A stretch of DNA of 64,000 bases, taken from the NCBI GenBank assembly GCA_018222985.1, contig JAAEZG010000003.1, forward strand, positions 238,234 to 302,233, written 5' to 3'. This document shows, in pieces, positions 7,796 through 16,268 of the stretch. A model generated the notes under the pieces. That model was not told the DNA's origin and ran no database searches. It worked only from the letters and a program-made list of their open reading frames with translations. Made by a program: the position numbers and the translations under genes. Position 1 is the first letter of the stretch. Each line of letters begins with the position of its first letter. The stretch is from Gammaproteobacteria bacterium. GTDB taxonomy: Bacteria > Pseudomonadota > Gammaproteobacteria > Enterobacterales > Alteromonadaceae.

Positions 7796-9770
7796 GAGTG
7801 CCTCGCTGCGGGCCAGCGGCTTGATTAAGTGCCTCTAACACCGCTTGGTCGGTCAAAATAACTGGCAAGATGATGCCTTCCGGCGCGCCAGGCCCATACA
7901 CCTGGTTGAACGGCACTCCAAAACGCCCGTTTGCCTTCAAAAAATCAGTAATGCGCTGGTTCGGGCGCGTCCAATCACCACGAATGGCCACCACATGCTC
8001 TTGTTGCAGCGCACCGGCTACTGGTTGCTGGGTCAACACATTGTATTTGTTGGCTTGGCAAGTCACACACCAGTCGGCGGTCACATCGACAAACACAACT
8101 TTGTTCGCCGCTAACGCTTGTGCTATCGCTTGCCCACTTAGTGGTTGCCATTGGGTTTGCTCGGTGTCCACCTCGGTGGCTGCGGCGTTATTTGGCATGA
8201 TTTGGCTAACTAAAATACTCACCAGCCACAGCGAGGTCAGCATAAGTAGCACTGCGAATACACGATTCACCCATTGCAGCCATGCACCTGGCTTAGGTAG
8301 CTTGGTGGCCAGCTTGGGCCATGCTGCCACCAATAACCACGGCAACGCCATGCCCACACCAAGCACCATAAACACCAAAATAAGCGTGAGGTTAGATGCC
8401 GCTAACGCAAAGGCGACTGCGGTACCCAGAAACGGGGCGGTACAAGGCGTTGCTAATAAGGTGGCAAACATGCCCTGAACAAAATGCCCAAGCGTTGAGT
8501 TATCTCCTCGGCTGGCTACCCATTGTTGCAGCCCATGGGGAAGCTGAATGCGCCATAAGCCGCTCACCGATATTGCAAAAATTGCCGTGACCAACGCCAT
8601 AAAGCCCACAAAATAAGGATTTTGGAATTGAATTCCCCAGCCAATGGCATGGCCAGTTGCCTTTAACACCATGACCATGGCAGCCAGCAGCACAAACGAG
8701 AACACAATGCCCAGCGCTGAGGCGATAAAGTGTTGACGTATGGCGGTTTGCTGCGCTGGGGCGACAATAATAGAACGCAGCTTTAATCCCAAAACAGGCA
8801 GCACACAGGGCATAATGTTAAGAATTAAGCCGCCAAGCAAAGCAAACCCAAGAATTACTCCCAAACTAGGCATATTAGGTTTGGCAGTTTGTGGAGTGCT
8901 GTGCGCCTGCAGCGAGCCCGCGCTGACCTGACTCGACAGCTCAGCTTGCAGCGTTTGATCGGCTATTGTCACCTGCATTTGGTGGCCAACAAGGTCTGGT
9001 TGCTCTAACCAATGAGAAACCGCAAAACGCGCCGTTAAGGTGTTGCCATCAATCTGTTGCGCTAGTTGTTCAATAGCTAAATCAGTGAGCTCTGGATGCA
9101 AGCTATCTACAAATAATCGCGGTTGCTGCCACGCTTTTTGCTGCGTAACACTCACTTCAAGCTGCTGCTGTTCGGCTGACCAAACCATGCGCGATACTTG
9201 AACAAGCGGGTGATTAACGTGCGGCAGGCGACTCTGGGCCTGTTCAAACACAAACATGTCATCCATGTCGGCGGTTAATTCACTTGGCGTAAAACGTAGC
9301 TCTAACGGAAAATCAGAAATCACACAAATATCGGTACAGCTGGCTAGTGTCAGTGTGCCTTTTATGGTGGTTTCTTGCTGCCAGTCGGCTACGTCAATTA
9401 GCCAAGGAAAGCTAACATCGCCTTGGTAACCAACGGTTTCAATGCCTTGCACACTAAAACGCTGCGGCACTGCGAACTGCCAACGAATATCTTTCACATT
9501 AGTCGACGCGTCTTGCCAAGAGAATTCCGGCGGAACACCACCTTCTCCGGGCGTGCGCCAGTAGGTTTTCCAAGGCTCGGTAAGTTTCACCTGCAGCAAA
9601 CCATGCACGGTGTTTTCTTTGCTGTCGGTTTTACCTGGCAACAATAAACGAACTTGCACGGCATCGTGCTGTTTTAGCTGCACCCACGAGGTGCTCACCT
9701 GTGCTTGAACAGGTAAAAGCATCATCGCAAAAGCGAAAGCCAGTACACGTATTACATTTTGAATGTTCAT
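7782..9770 (-). CDS. scsB: Thiol:disulfide interchange transmembrane protein, ScsB/DsbD type
   Basis: A 662-residue inner-membrane reductant conduit. The layout is a signal peptide (1-23), a periplasmic N-terminal domain of about 270 residues, an eight-helix DsbD core (begins near LGVILGFALLGGLILNIMPCVLP, with Cys in the first helix and ATPCTAPFLG later), and a C-terminal thioredoxin domain with WCVTC. It passes electrons from cytoplasmic thioredoxin to periplasmic partners, here ScsC and ScsD. The long N-terminal domain separates ScsB from DsbD. The gene follows the scsA-like gene by 59 bases. Confidence 0.88.
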   Translation of the reverse strand: MNIQNVIRVLAFAFAMMLLPVQAQVSTSWVQLKQHDAVQVRLLLPGKTDSKENTVHGLLQVKLTEPWKTYWRTPGEGGVPPEFSWQDASTNVKDIRWQFAVPQRFSVQGIETVGYQGDVSFPWLIDVADWQQETTIKGTLTLASCTDICVISDFPLELRFTPSELTADMDDMFVFEQAQSRLPHVNHPLVQVSRMVWSAEQQQLEVSVTQQKAWQQPRLFVDSLHPELTDLAIEQLAQQIDGNTLTARFAVSHWLEQPDLVGHQMQVTIADQTLQAELSSQVSAGSLQAHSTPQTAKPNMPSLGVILGFALLGGLILNIMPCVLPVLGLKLRSIIVAPAQQTAIRQHFIASALGIVFSFVLLAAMVMVLKATGHAIGWGIQFQNPYFVGFMALVTAIFAISVSGLWRIQLPHGLQQWVASRGDNSTLGHFVQGMFATLLATPCTAPFLGTAVAFALAASNLTLILVFMVLGVGMALPWLLVAAWPKLATKLPKPGAWLQWVNRVFAVLLMLTSLWLVSILVSQIMPNNAAATEVDTEQTQWQPLSGQAIAQALAANKVVFVDVTADWCVTCQANKYNVLTQQPVAGALQQEHVVAIRGDWTRPNQRITDFLKANGRFGVPFNQVYGPGAPEGIILPVILTDQAVLEALNQAAGPQRGTHEAN

Positions 9771-9829
9771 TAAAAATATCTCATGTGTTTACAACATAAC
9801 GTATGGACGAAAACTGAAGTTCAGCTCGT

Positions 9830-10216
9830 CTATTCGTTAAACACACAAAATACGAGGTGGGGTCGGTATCGCCTAAGTGGCGGTGGCGATTGTGCAACTG
9901 GTGCGGGAGCCTTCCGCGCGAGCACCAACAATACCAGCACAATAAACAAAGATAAGGCAGCACCGCCATCTAAAATATTCGCATGCGCTTGTTGCAACAA
10001 GTGACCAGACGCATCGCAGTCAGCCGCCAAGTGTGTCGCAGCACTTGCATCGGCTTGGTGATGCTGAGCTTGCTGGGTTTTCTGAACCTTCAAAGGACAG
10101 CCAGCTAAGCCTAAGTTACTTTGCTGGCTCCAACACAAAAACAGCACGCAAGCTATCGCCATCAGGGCAATATAAGCTCGAAACTGTTGTTGTGTCTGAC
10201 CTCTAAACATCGTCAC
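9830..10216 (-). CDS. Small membrane protein, probable ScsA-like copper-associated protein
   Basis: A 128-residue protein with a hydrophobic N-terminal segment (about 13-30), a middle part with Cys and His (a GCPLK motif, QHHQAD, CDASGH), a second membrane segment (about 85-99) and a charged tail ending in FCVFNE. The Cys/His pattern and the place at the head of the scsB-scsD-scsC set fit the small ScsA/DUF2946-like copper proteins. Family membership is judged by pattern and context only. The start at 10216 has no strong ribosome site. Confidence 0.5.
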   Translation of the reverse strand: MTMFRGQTQQQFRAYIALMAIACVLFLCWSQQSNLGLAGCPLKVQKTQQAQHHQADASAATHLAADCDASGHLLQQAHANILDGGAALSLFIVLVLLVLARKAPAPVAQSPPPLRRYRPHLVFCVFNE

Positions 10217-10227
10217 CCGCTAGCTCT

Positions 10228-10246
10228 CGCTAATATCTAATATCGC
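10228..10246. repeat. Short copy of the heptad interspersed repeat
   Basis: CGCTAATATCTAATATCGC reads on the minus strand as GCGATATTAGATATTAGCG, a shortened version (two heptads) of the ATATTAG-type repeats at 40367, 47766 and 63925. It lies in the 42-base gap between the scsA-like gene and the SDR gene. Confidence 0.6.
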
Positions 10247-10258
10247 TTTTGCTTTTCT

Positions 10259-11029
10259 CTATCCAGCTCCCATACCGCCGTCAACGCGATACTGGCAACC
10301 CGTAATAAACTGACTCTCATCAGACGCCAAAAACAACATTAAGTTCGCAACATCTAATGGCTCGCCATAATGCCCCATTGGAATCATTTGTTCAAACTGC
10401 GCTTGCGCTTCAGCCGCGCGCCCAGGGCTTAATGCCTCTTCAATGGCTCGCATCATGCGGGTATGAATTGGCGACGGATGTACCGAGTTAACACGTACAC
10501 CATAAGGTCCAGCTTCTAAAGCTGCTGATTTAGTGAGTCCAACTATCGCATGCTTTGATGCCACATAAGGGCTTAAATTCGCGAAACCATCAAGGCCGGC
10601 CACTGATGACATGTTCACAATGCTGCCCGATTTTTGTTTCAGCATGTGTGGTAGCACATACTTCAAACCTAAAAATACGCCACGTAAATTTACCGCAATG
10701 ACATGATCAAAGTGCTCTGTGGAATGCTCGTGCAACGGTGCGGTCGCTGATTCAATACCGGCATTATTGATAAAAATATCCAGACCATGGAAGTGAGCAA
10801 GTGTGGCTTGCACATAGTTCTGCGTCGCAGTTTCGCTAGATACATCGGCTGCAACACTAAACACGCGATCAGGGTGGCCTAGCTCCTGTTCCGCTTGGGC
10901 TAAGTCATTTTCGTGCAGGTCAACCAATACAACATTCGCACCTTCACGTAAAAATAGTGCCGCAGTGGCTAAACCTATACCGGCTGCACCACCTGTAATA
11001 ATGGCTGTTTTATTGTCTAATCGGCTCAT
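10259..11029 (-). CDS. SDR-family NAD(P)-dependent oxidoreductase
   Basis: Classical short-chain dehydrogenase/reductase of 256 residues. The cofactor loop TGGAAGIG is at 12-19, an Asp at the end of beta-2 (VDL) favours NAD(H), NNAG and the Ser-Tyr-Lys triad (MSSVAG, YVASK) are present, and the C-terminus has the common QYRVDGG. The substrate cannot be told from sequence. A strong ribosome site (GGAGGTGCG) precedes the ATG. It stands alone between the scs set and the Mn-exporter-type gene. Confidence 0.88.
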   Translation of the reverse strand: MSRLDNKTAIITGGAAGIGLATAALFLREGANVVLVDLHENDLAQAEQELGHPDRVFSVAADVSSETATQNYVQATLAHFHGLDIFINNAGIESATAPLHEHSTEHFDHVIAVNLRGVFLGLKYVLPHMLKQKSGSIVNMSSVAGLDGFANLSPYVASKHAIVGLTKSAALEAGPYGVRVNSVHPSPIHTRMMRAIEEALSPGRAAEAQAQFEQMIPMGHYGEPLDVANLMLFLASDESQFITGCQYRVDGGMGAG

Positions 11030-11125
11030 TTCGCACCTCCAAAATAGCCAGTGGGGTGCGATTAACTATAGGTTGTTTTATAAACAATGCCGTGATCTGG
11101 AATAACTTTCTTCGTTGCGCTGCAT

Positions 11126-11683
11126 TTACCAAAACAACGCAACAATACCAAGCGCAATAAACAACGCTGAGGCCATGTAACGAGCCAAATCAAGTGGCAG
11201 TTTTTGCATCAGCTTATTACCCAGTAAAACCACCGGTACATTAGCTAACATCATGCCAATTGTGGTGCCTAACGTGACCAACCAAACGTTAGTGTATTGG
11301 GCTCCAAGCACAACCGTTGCAATTTGCGTTTTGTCACCTATTTCAGCTAGGAAAAACAGCACAGTCGTCGCCACAAATGCGCCATATTTGCGCACCGCAC
11401 CCATGTCATCGTCGTCAGCTTTGTCGGGAATAAGCACCCACAGCCCCACCGCGATAAAACTTGCGGCCACTACGTATGTTGCCGTGTCTTGCGGCAATAC
11501 GCTGATGATCCAACTACCAAACCAAGCTGACACGAAATGATTTAATACGGTCGCAACAAATATACCAGCAATAATTGACCATTTATGCCGATATCGCGCC
11601 GCCAAAAACAGGCTAAGCAATTGTGTTTTATCGCCTATTTCAGCAATTGCGACAGTTAACGTTGAGGTTAAAAATGCGTCCAA
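11126..11683 (-). CDS. GDT1/UPF0016 family membrane protein, likely Mn2+ exporter (MneA-like)
   Basis: A 185-residue membrane protein with six predicted helices and the two diagnostic E-x-G-D-K-T motifs (EIGDKTQ at 15-21 and 114-120), each in a helix. The TMEM165/GDT1 family exports Mn2+ (MneA in Vibrio) or handles Ca2+/Mn2+. The start is TTG at 11683-11681; a good ribosome site GGGAG lies 7 bases ahead of it, so TTG is chosen over any internal start. No manganese riboswitch was recognised upstream. Confidence 0.85.
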   Translation of the reverse strand: MDAFLTSTLTVAIAEIGDKTQLLSLFLAARYRHKWSIIAGIFVATVLNHFVSAWFGSWIISVLPQDTATYVVAASFIAVGLWVLIPDKADDDDMGAVRKYGAFVATTVLFFLAEIGDKTQIATVVLGAQYTNVWLVTLGTTIGMMLANVPVVLLGNKLMQKLPLDLARYMASALFIALGIVALFW

Positions 11684-11795
11684 AATACAGCTCCCAAATG
11701 GTAGGCGCGCATTTTATCGACTCTGGACTAGCCCTGCAAACAATCTGACCAAAACATATGAATGTAGCCTTTACCGTGCCTTTACAAATAAGTAT

Positions 11796-11825
11796 GGAAT
11801 AACATGCGCCGGCAGCTCGTTATCC
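11796..11825 (+). promoter_or_regulatory. ECF-type promoter before the secreted low-complexity protein
   Basis: GGAATAA (11796-11802), a 15-base spacer, then CGTTATCC (11818-11825), 33 bases before the ATG at 11859. The same pair, with a 14-base spacer, lies before the ECF sigma gene at 15035. GG-A-rich -35 plus CGT-containing -10 elements are typical of ECF sigma factors. The match between the two upstream regions is direct; recognition by the local sigma factor is inferred. Confidence 0.6.
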
Positions 11826-11858
11826 AGGTGTCATTACGACAAAACGGAGGAATGTATT

Positions 11859-12425
11859 ATGAATACTGTACTTAAACCGAGTGTTGTTGCTTTATTATTT
11901 GCTTTTTCTTCTGCCGGCGCCTATGCCGACACCGTGTCTGCTTCAGTATCTGCTGAAGCACAAGTTTCTGCGTCAATGCAGAGCCAGCAGTCTGCACAGG
12001 CCAATTCGCAAAATGGCGAAGCTCAAGCGCAAAGCAATCAAAGCCTTGAGGCCGATGCCAGTGCCAATGCACAAGCGAATGCTAAGGCAGACACTGAGCA
12101 AACGGAGCAGCAAGCCGAAGAAGGTATGAATGAAGGTGCTGAGCAGGTATCGACTACTGTCGACTCAGCAACCGAATTAACTTTAGACACGGCGGCCACT
12201 GCGCAAAACTCTGCAAATTCAGCAATTGATAGTGCAACTGGCACAGTTGAAGGCGCAGTAGAAGGAACAGTAAGCTCTGCGGTAAATTCTGCAGTGAATG
12301 CAACGTCAGAAGCTGCCGTCATCGACAGTGTGAATGACAACGTAGCAGCAACCGTTGAGTCAGCTGTCGAATCAAGTGTTGAGTCAACTGTTCGCAATAG
12401 TATCACCGGTGGCATCGGTATCTAA
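11859..12425 (+). CDS. Secreted Ala/Ser/Gln/Glu-rich protein with Val-tetrad repeat
   Basis: Unrecognised protein of 188 residues with a clear Sec signal peptide (about 1-23, ending AYA-D). The mature part is low in complexity: residues 24-125 are rich in A, S, Q and E. From residue 130 to 186, Val or Ile falls on every fourth position (130, 134, 138, 142, 146, 154, 158, 162, 166, 170, 174, 178, 182, 186; only 150 is Ser), with polar residues between. There are no cysteines. A strong ribosome site (CGGAGG) precedes the ATG. Its promoter resembles that of the sigma gene, and a hairpin separates it from the beta-barrel gene behind. Function unknown; it could be a structural or inhibitor partner of the protease at 13422. 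Confidence 0.75.
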   Translation: MNTVLKPSVVALLFAFSSAGAYADTVSASVSAEAQVSASMQSQQSAQANSQNGEAQAQSNQSLEADASANAQANAKADTEQTEQQAEEGMNEGAEQVSTTVDSATELTLDTAATAQNSANSAIDSATGTVEGAVEGTVSSAVNSAVNATSEAAVIDSVNDNVAATVESAVESSVESTVRNSITGGIGI

Positions 12426-12442
12426 TTGTCACCAGGCACACT

Positions 12443-12472
12443 CAGACAGCCGGCCTTATGGGCGGCTGTCTG
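12443..12472 (+). other. Intercistronic 10-bp hairpin
   Basis: CAGACAGCCG (12443-12452) and CGGCTGTCTG (12463-12472) form a perfect 10-bp stem with a 10-base loop. No run of T follows, so it is not a standard terminator. It may attenuate or protect mRNA between the abundant-looking secreted protein and the outer-membrane protein. Confidence 0.55.
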
Positions 12473-12496
12473 CTCACCCGTCTATTTGGAGAAAGG

Positions 12497-13432
12497 ATGA
12501 TGATTTCACGAAACTTTTCTGCAAAACCATATTCTGCATTTTTGGCGCTGGCATTATTGCCTAGCCTAGCGACACAGGCTACGGAGTCAGCGGAAACATT
12601 ATCATGGCAAGGTGACCTAGAAGCGGGTTATTTGTACGACAGCAATGTGAATATTCGCGAACTAGACACCACCACAAATAACGCAGACCGTGCTTGGTTG
12701 GTTAAAGCATCGTTGGCGGCGAAGTGGAACCCCATACAACCGTTAACGGTGAAAGCTGGAGTTAACCATTCCGATCAGCGGTATGACACCTATGACGATT
12801 TTGACCTCGCCATTACCACCATTCATGCTGACCTAAGTTACGATTTTAACTTACTCACGGTTGGCTTAAGCAGCCACCGCGCTGATGCAAAACTGGCCGG
12901 TGATAGCTTTATGGACTACACCCAAAACACGCTATACGCATCGCGTTTATGGACAAATCAGTGGTTTACCCGCATTGAATGGCGAGATATTGATAAAGCT
13001 TTTGCCACCAACAGCGAACGCAATGCGCAAGCGACAGCCTATAGCGCTGATGTGTATTGGTTTACACCAAGTGCAAACAGCTTTATCAATATTGGTTACG
13101 GTGTGCAGGAAGAAACCGCCACAAACAACCTGTATAGCTATGACGGCGACGAGTTGCGGGTAAAATGGCAAACCAAGGAAATTATTGGCGAGCAGCAGCA
13201 TACTTGGCAAGTTGCTTGGCAACGCAGTACCCGAGATTATCAGCAGTCGCAGCCAGACTTAACGGCGCCGCGCTACGAGCAACGACAGTCGGTTAGGGCC
13301 CAGTGGCAATTGCCACTCATGGACGCATTGGCGCTTACACCACACGTTGAGTATGTGGATAACCAGTCAAATGTTGACGCTGTTGACTATCACGAAACCG
13401 TGGCAGGGGTGAATTTAACCTTTAGTTTTTAG
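12497..13432 (+). CDS. Outer-membrane beta-barrel protein of unknown function
   Basis: About 311 residues with a signal peptide (residues 1 to about 30, ending near ATQA-TES) and a body of alternating strands (GDLEAGYLYDSNVN, ADLSYDFNLLTVGLS, FINIGYGV, LRVKWQT) that closes with LTFSF. A terminal Phe is the usual BAM-recognition end of barrels. The region resembles the surface-barrel domain of DUF560-type proteins but has no TPR part. The start at 12497 (or the next ATG, 12500) is chosen because GGAGAAAGG ends right before it; a frame from 12458 would begin within the hairpin loop. It follows the secreted protein and converges with the protease gene, overlapping it by 11 bases. Confidence 0.75.
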   Translation: MMISRNFSAKPYSAFLALALLPSLATQATESAETLSWQGDLEAGYLYDSNVNIRELDTTTNNADRAWLVKASLAAKWNPIQPLTVKAGVNHSDQRYDTYDDFDLAITTIHADLSYDFNLLTVGLSSHRADAKLAGDSFMDYTQNTLYASRLWTNQWFTRIEWRDIDKAFATNSERNAQATAYSADVYWFTPSANSFINIGYGVQEETATNNLYSYDGDELRVKWQTKEIIGEQQHTWQVAWQRSTRDYQQSQPDLTAPRYEQRQSVRAQWQLPLMDALALTPHVEYVDNQSNVDAVDYHETVAGVNLTFSF

Positions 13433-14852
13433 TCGCGACAAGGCCGTAGCCAAACTGCGGGTCACGGCCTTTTTCACCTAAGTCTTGTGCCATGCGTTGC
13501 AGTTGTTGCCGCAGCTGCTGGGCCGATAGCTGCGGCGACTGCGCCCATAAACATGCCGCAGCAGCGGTTACCACCGGTGCTGCCATTGACGTTCCCGTTT
13601 CATGCCCCACAGCACCGTTATGGCGCGTGGTCATAACCCGCACCCCCAACGCAGACAGCTCAATATGGGCACCTTGATTTGCCCATCGATACAACTGGCG
13701 CTGCTGGTTCACGGCCGTAACCGCTAACACTTGCTCATATCCTGCTGGGTAAAGCACACCGGCCATCGGCCCGTCATTACCTGCGGCAGCTACCAGCACA
13801 ATGTCGCGCTCAGATAATTTCTCCACCGCAGTTTGTAACAGCGAATTAGGTGGGCCCGTTAGCGACAAATTAATGACTTTCACCTGCTTCTCGGCTAACC
13901 AATTCAAAGCCTGCAACAACGGCATCAATGCCGCCCCCTGATGCAAGTCGCCTTGTCGGTAAAATATTGCCCCGTTGTACAGCTGAGCGTTTGGCGCCAA
14001 GCTTTCGAAGTTCTGCTGCTGGGCCACCAATAAACCTGCAACAGCCGTACCATGCGCAACCGGTTGTGTGAGTGCATCGGTCACAAACTCACGTTGCACT
14101 AGCTGGCTTTTTGCAAAGCCAGGGTGACTTGTCTCAATGAGGGTGTCGACCATGCCAATTTTAACTGGCGCTTGGCACCAAGTTTTTTGCTGTAAGGCGC
14201 TACCTGACGTAGCGGCCGAATTCGCAGCAGCGGCTTGCGCAGCATAAATATAGTGTGGTGTAAGTGTTTGCTGTACCGCGCTTTGTAAGCGGCTGCGACG
14301 TGGCTCAGACAGGTCTGCGGCAGCGATTGCCTGCTGCATATGGCGTTGCAAAGTTTCGGCAGAAAAGTCCTGCTCAGCGCGAAAGTGAATCACCGTTAAG
14401 CCTAGCGCTGGTAGAGTTTCCGCGGTCTTTAATTGCGCCCTTAACTGTCGTAATACTGCGCGCATATCATCCATTACGTTTGCATCAATATGCAGCAACC
14501 ATTCGTGTTCAATAGCGCGCGAGCCGTCAGGTAGGCGTACTTCATTGAATGCCAAGCCGCCGTTCTGATTGGTTATTGCCAACAAACCATTCACGTCGGG
14601 CTGCACTTGCTGCACCACGCTATGAAGATCCACCGTACTCACGTCCACAATATTTTCGGTGACTGTTGCCGAAACCCGTTGCTCAACACGACGTGATATT
14701 TGCCCGTGCACCTGATCAGTCACACGCTGTTGAATAACCTCGTCAACTTGTCGGGTCACCGGTGCAATTTGCCCGTGGGCGCTTGCAATAGCAGTAAAGG
14801 CAGCTGCCACTGCCACGAGCTGTGCAATATATGCTAGTTTTAAACGAGACAT
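13422..14852 (-). CDS. Exported subtilisin-like (S8) serine protease
   Basis: A 476-residue protein with a signal peptide (about 1-25), a propeptide-like N-terminal region, and an S8 catalytic domain with D236 (GMVDT), H267 (AHGTAVAG), oxyanion N359 (AAAGND) and S422 (GTSMAAP). The N-terminal region carries Val or Ile on every fourth residue from 32 to 68 (32, 36, 40, 44, 48, 52, 56, 60, 64, 68), the same spacing as in the secreted protein at 11859. C226 lies before the catalytic domain. It is divergent from the ECF sigma gene and convergent with the barrel gene. Protease activity is well supported; target and location (periplasm or outside) are unknown. Confidence 0.88.
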   Translation of the reverse strand: MSRLKLAYIAQLVAVAAAFTAIASAHGQIAPVTRQVDEVIQQRVTDQVHGQISRRVEQRVSATVTENIVDVSTVDLHSVVQQVQPDVNGLLAITNQNGGLAFNEVRLPDGSRAIEHEWLLHIDANVMDDMRAVLRQLRAQLKTAETLPALGLTVIHFRAEQDFSAETLQRHMQQAIAAADLSEPRRSRLQSAVQQTLTPHYIYAAQAAAANSAATSGSALQQKTWCQAPVKIGMVDTLIETSHPGFAKSQLVQREFVTDALTQPVAHGTAVAGLLVAQQQNFESLAPNAQLYNGAIFYRQGDLHQGAALMPLLQALNWLAEKQVKVINLSLTGPPNSLLQTAVEKLSERDIVLVAAAGNDGPMAGVLYPAGYEQVLAVTAVNQQRQLYRWANQGAHIELSALGVRVMTTRHNGAVGHETGTSMAAPVVTAAAACLWAQSPQLSAQQLRQQLQRMAQDLGEKGRDPQFGYGLVATKN

Positions 14853-14963
14853 TATTAACCTCTACTTAGCCTTAACAGTGGCCAGTTACGTGTCGGATAC
14901 ATGTCAGGTAAACGTTTATGCCCCCAGAAAATTCCATATTTTGTTATTTTTTTAAAATATCAG

Positions 14964-14991
14964 GGAATAAGTTCGACGCTCATTCGTTATC
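14964..14991 (+). promoter_or_regulatory. ECF-type promoter before the sigma-factor operon
   Basis: GGAATAA (14964-14970), 14-base spacer, CGTTATC (14985-14991), about 44 bases before the sigma-factor ATG. It matches the element at 11796 in both boxes, which suggests that the sigma factor controls its own gene and the secreted-protein gene. Confidence 0.6.
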
Positions 14992-15034
14992 ACAATAACA
15001 CAACCGAATTGACTGCAAGCGAGTTGACCAAATT

Positions 15035-15535
15035 ATGACGAGTAAAGAGTTAAAACAACAGCTTCATGACATATTGCCGCCTTTGCGCCGCTTTGCTATT
15101 TCGTTGTGCGGCTCGGTAAGCGACGCCGATGACCTTGTGCAAAGCACCGTAGAACGCTTGCTGACACGCACTATGCCAGATGACGTGGAACTTATTGCTT
15201 GGGCATTTAAAGTATGCCGCAATATTTGGATTGATGATTATCGTGCTCGTAAAGTTCGTGAAAAAGCCACTCAGCACGTTGAGTTGCAGCGCACACAAAG
15301 CGCCGATAACGAGGAGCGTGTTACCCACGCCATGCAACTTGACGAGGTGAATCAAGCGTTAGCACAACTGCCCGATGACCAACGTTCAATGATTGCGTTA
15401 GTGGCGGTTCAAGGGCTGAGTTATCGCGAAGTGGCCGGCATTCTTGGCGTGCCAACAGGTACTGTTATGAGCCGTTTGGCCCGCGCGCGCAGCAAACTTG
15501 CTGAGTATTTTGAAGGGGTATCGGTATGCTCATAA
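15035..15535 (+). CDS. ECF-family RNA polymerase sigma factor
   Basis: A 166-residue sigma factor with only regions 2 and 4. Region 2 shows DADDLVQSTVERLL and ARKVREKA; region 4 shows LPDDQRSMIALVAVQGLSYREVAGILGVPTGTVMSRLARAR as its helix-turn-helix (broken here by description, residues about 114-155). The gene overlaps the anti-sigma gene by 10 bases, the normal ECF arrangement. Likely targets are the genes behind the two GGAATAA-N14/15-CGTTATC elements. Confidence 0.9.
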   Translation: MTSKELKQQLHDILPPLRRFAISLCGSVSDADDLVQSTVERLLTRTMPDDVELIAWAFKVCRNIWIDDYRARKVREKATQHVELQRTQSADNEERVTHAMQLDEVNQALAQLPDDQRSMIALVAVQGLSYREVAGILGVPTGTVMSRLARARSKLAEYFEGVSVCS

Positions 15536-16266
15536 ATGACCAAATTTTATCTGCATTTTTAGACGATGAACTTAGTGCCGACGAAGCTGAACAGGTACGC
15601 GACTACATTGCAGAACATGACGAGGCGGCGGCACGGCTTGCACAACTAGCCATGACCGATCAGCGTGTCCGCGCTTATGTTAATGACCTAAGCGCAACCC
15701 CGATGCCAAGAAAAGCACTTGCGCTACTTGATGACGATGCCGCGCACAACGTTATTCCGCTGCACTCAAGCCGCGGTTTTAAAGGAATTGTACAGCAACA
15801 TTTTGCGGCAGCAGCGAGTGTGGCATTAATGGTCGGTTTTGGGTTCGGTTATGCCTGGCAAAGCCAGCCGAATAGCTCGCTACAAACAGCAATAGCCGAG
15901 GTGCTAGAACAGCAATCAAGCGGTACCCCCTATACCATAGCTGATGGCAAACGATTGCTACCGCAGCTAACCTTTACCAATAGTGACGGCGAATTTTGTC
16001 GCCAGTACCAGCTACAAGACGAGCAACAGCAAACTGCCGAGGTCGCCATTCAATGTCGCCGAGGCGAGCAATGGCAACTGGTTGCCATGGCTGAAGTTGC
16101 CTATACGCAGTCAACCGAATACCGTACAGCCAGCGCTTCACATGCGCTGGACTCGGTGCTTGATCAAATGATGTCAGCGGCGCCGCTTAGTGCAGAGCAA
16201 GAACGCGCTCAACTGCGCTCAGCTTGGCAGCTGACACCTAATCGCACTCAAACTGAGGAGCATTAA
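15526..16266 (+). CDS. Membrane anti-sigma factor
   Basis: A 246-residue protein whose first 60 residues resemble an anti-sigma domain (ILSAFLDDELSADEAEQV), without the zinc-type HxxxCxxC motif. One membrane helix lies at about 93-111, followed by a periplasmic domain of about 130 residues with two cysteines. It starts 10 bases inside the sigma gene. It should hold the sigma factor until an envelope signal arrives. Regulated proteolysis is a plausible release route, but nothing in the sequence shows it directly. Confidence 0.85.
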   Translation: MLINDQILSAFLDDELSADEAEQVRDYIAEHDEAAARLAQLAMTDQRVRAYVNDLSATPMPRKALALLDDDAAHNVIPLHSSRGFKGIVQQHFAAAASVALMVGFGFGYAWQSQPNSSLQTAIAEVLEQQSSGTPYTIADGKRLLPQLTFTNSDGEFCRQYQLQDEQQQTAEVAIQCRRGEQWQLVAMAEVAYTQSTEYRTASASHALDSVLDQMMSAAPLSAEQERAQLRSAWQLTPNRTQTEEH

Positions 16267-16268
16267 CC

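Noticed and set aside
7870..8478. 202-codon plus-strand frame opposite scsB
   Set aside because: It is a shadow of the membrane core of scsB; no ribosome site, and composition follows the reverse complement of the real gene.
12038..12415. 125-codon minus-strand frame opposite the secreted protein
   Set aside because: Its Ser/Thr/Ala repeats are the mirror of the low-complexity coding strand; no start signals were seen.
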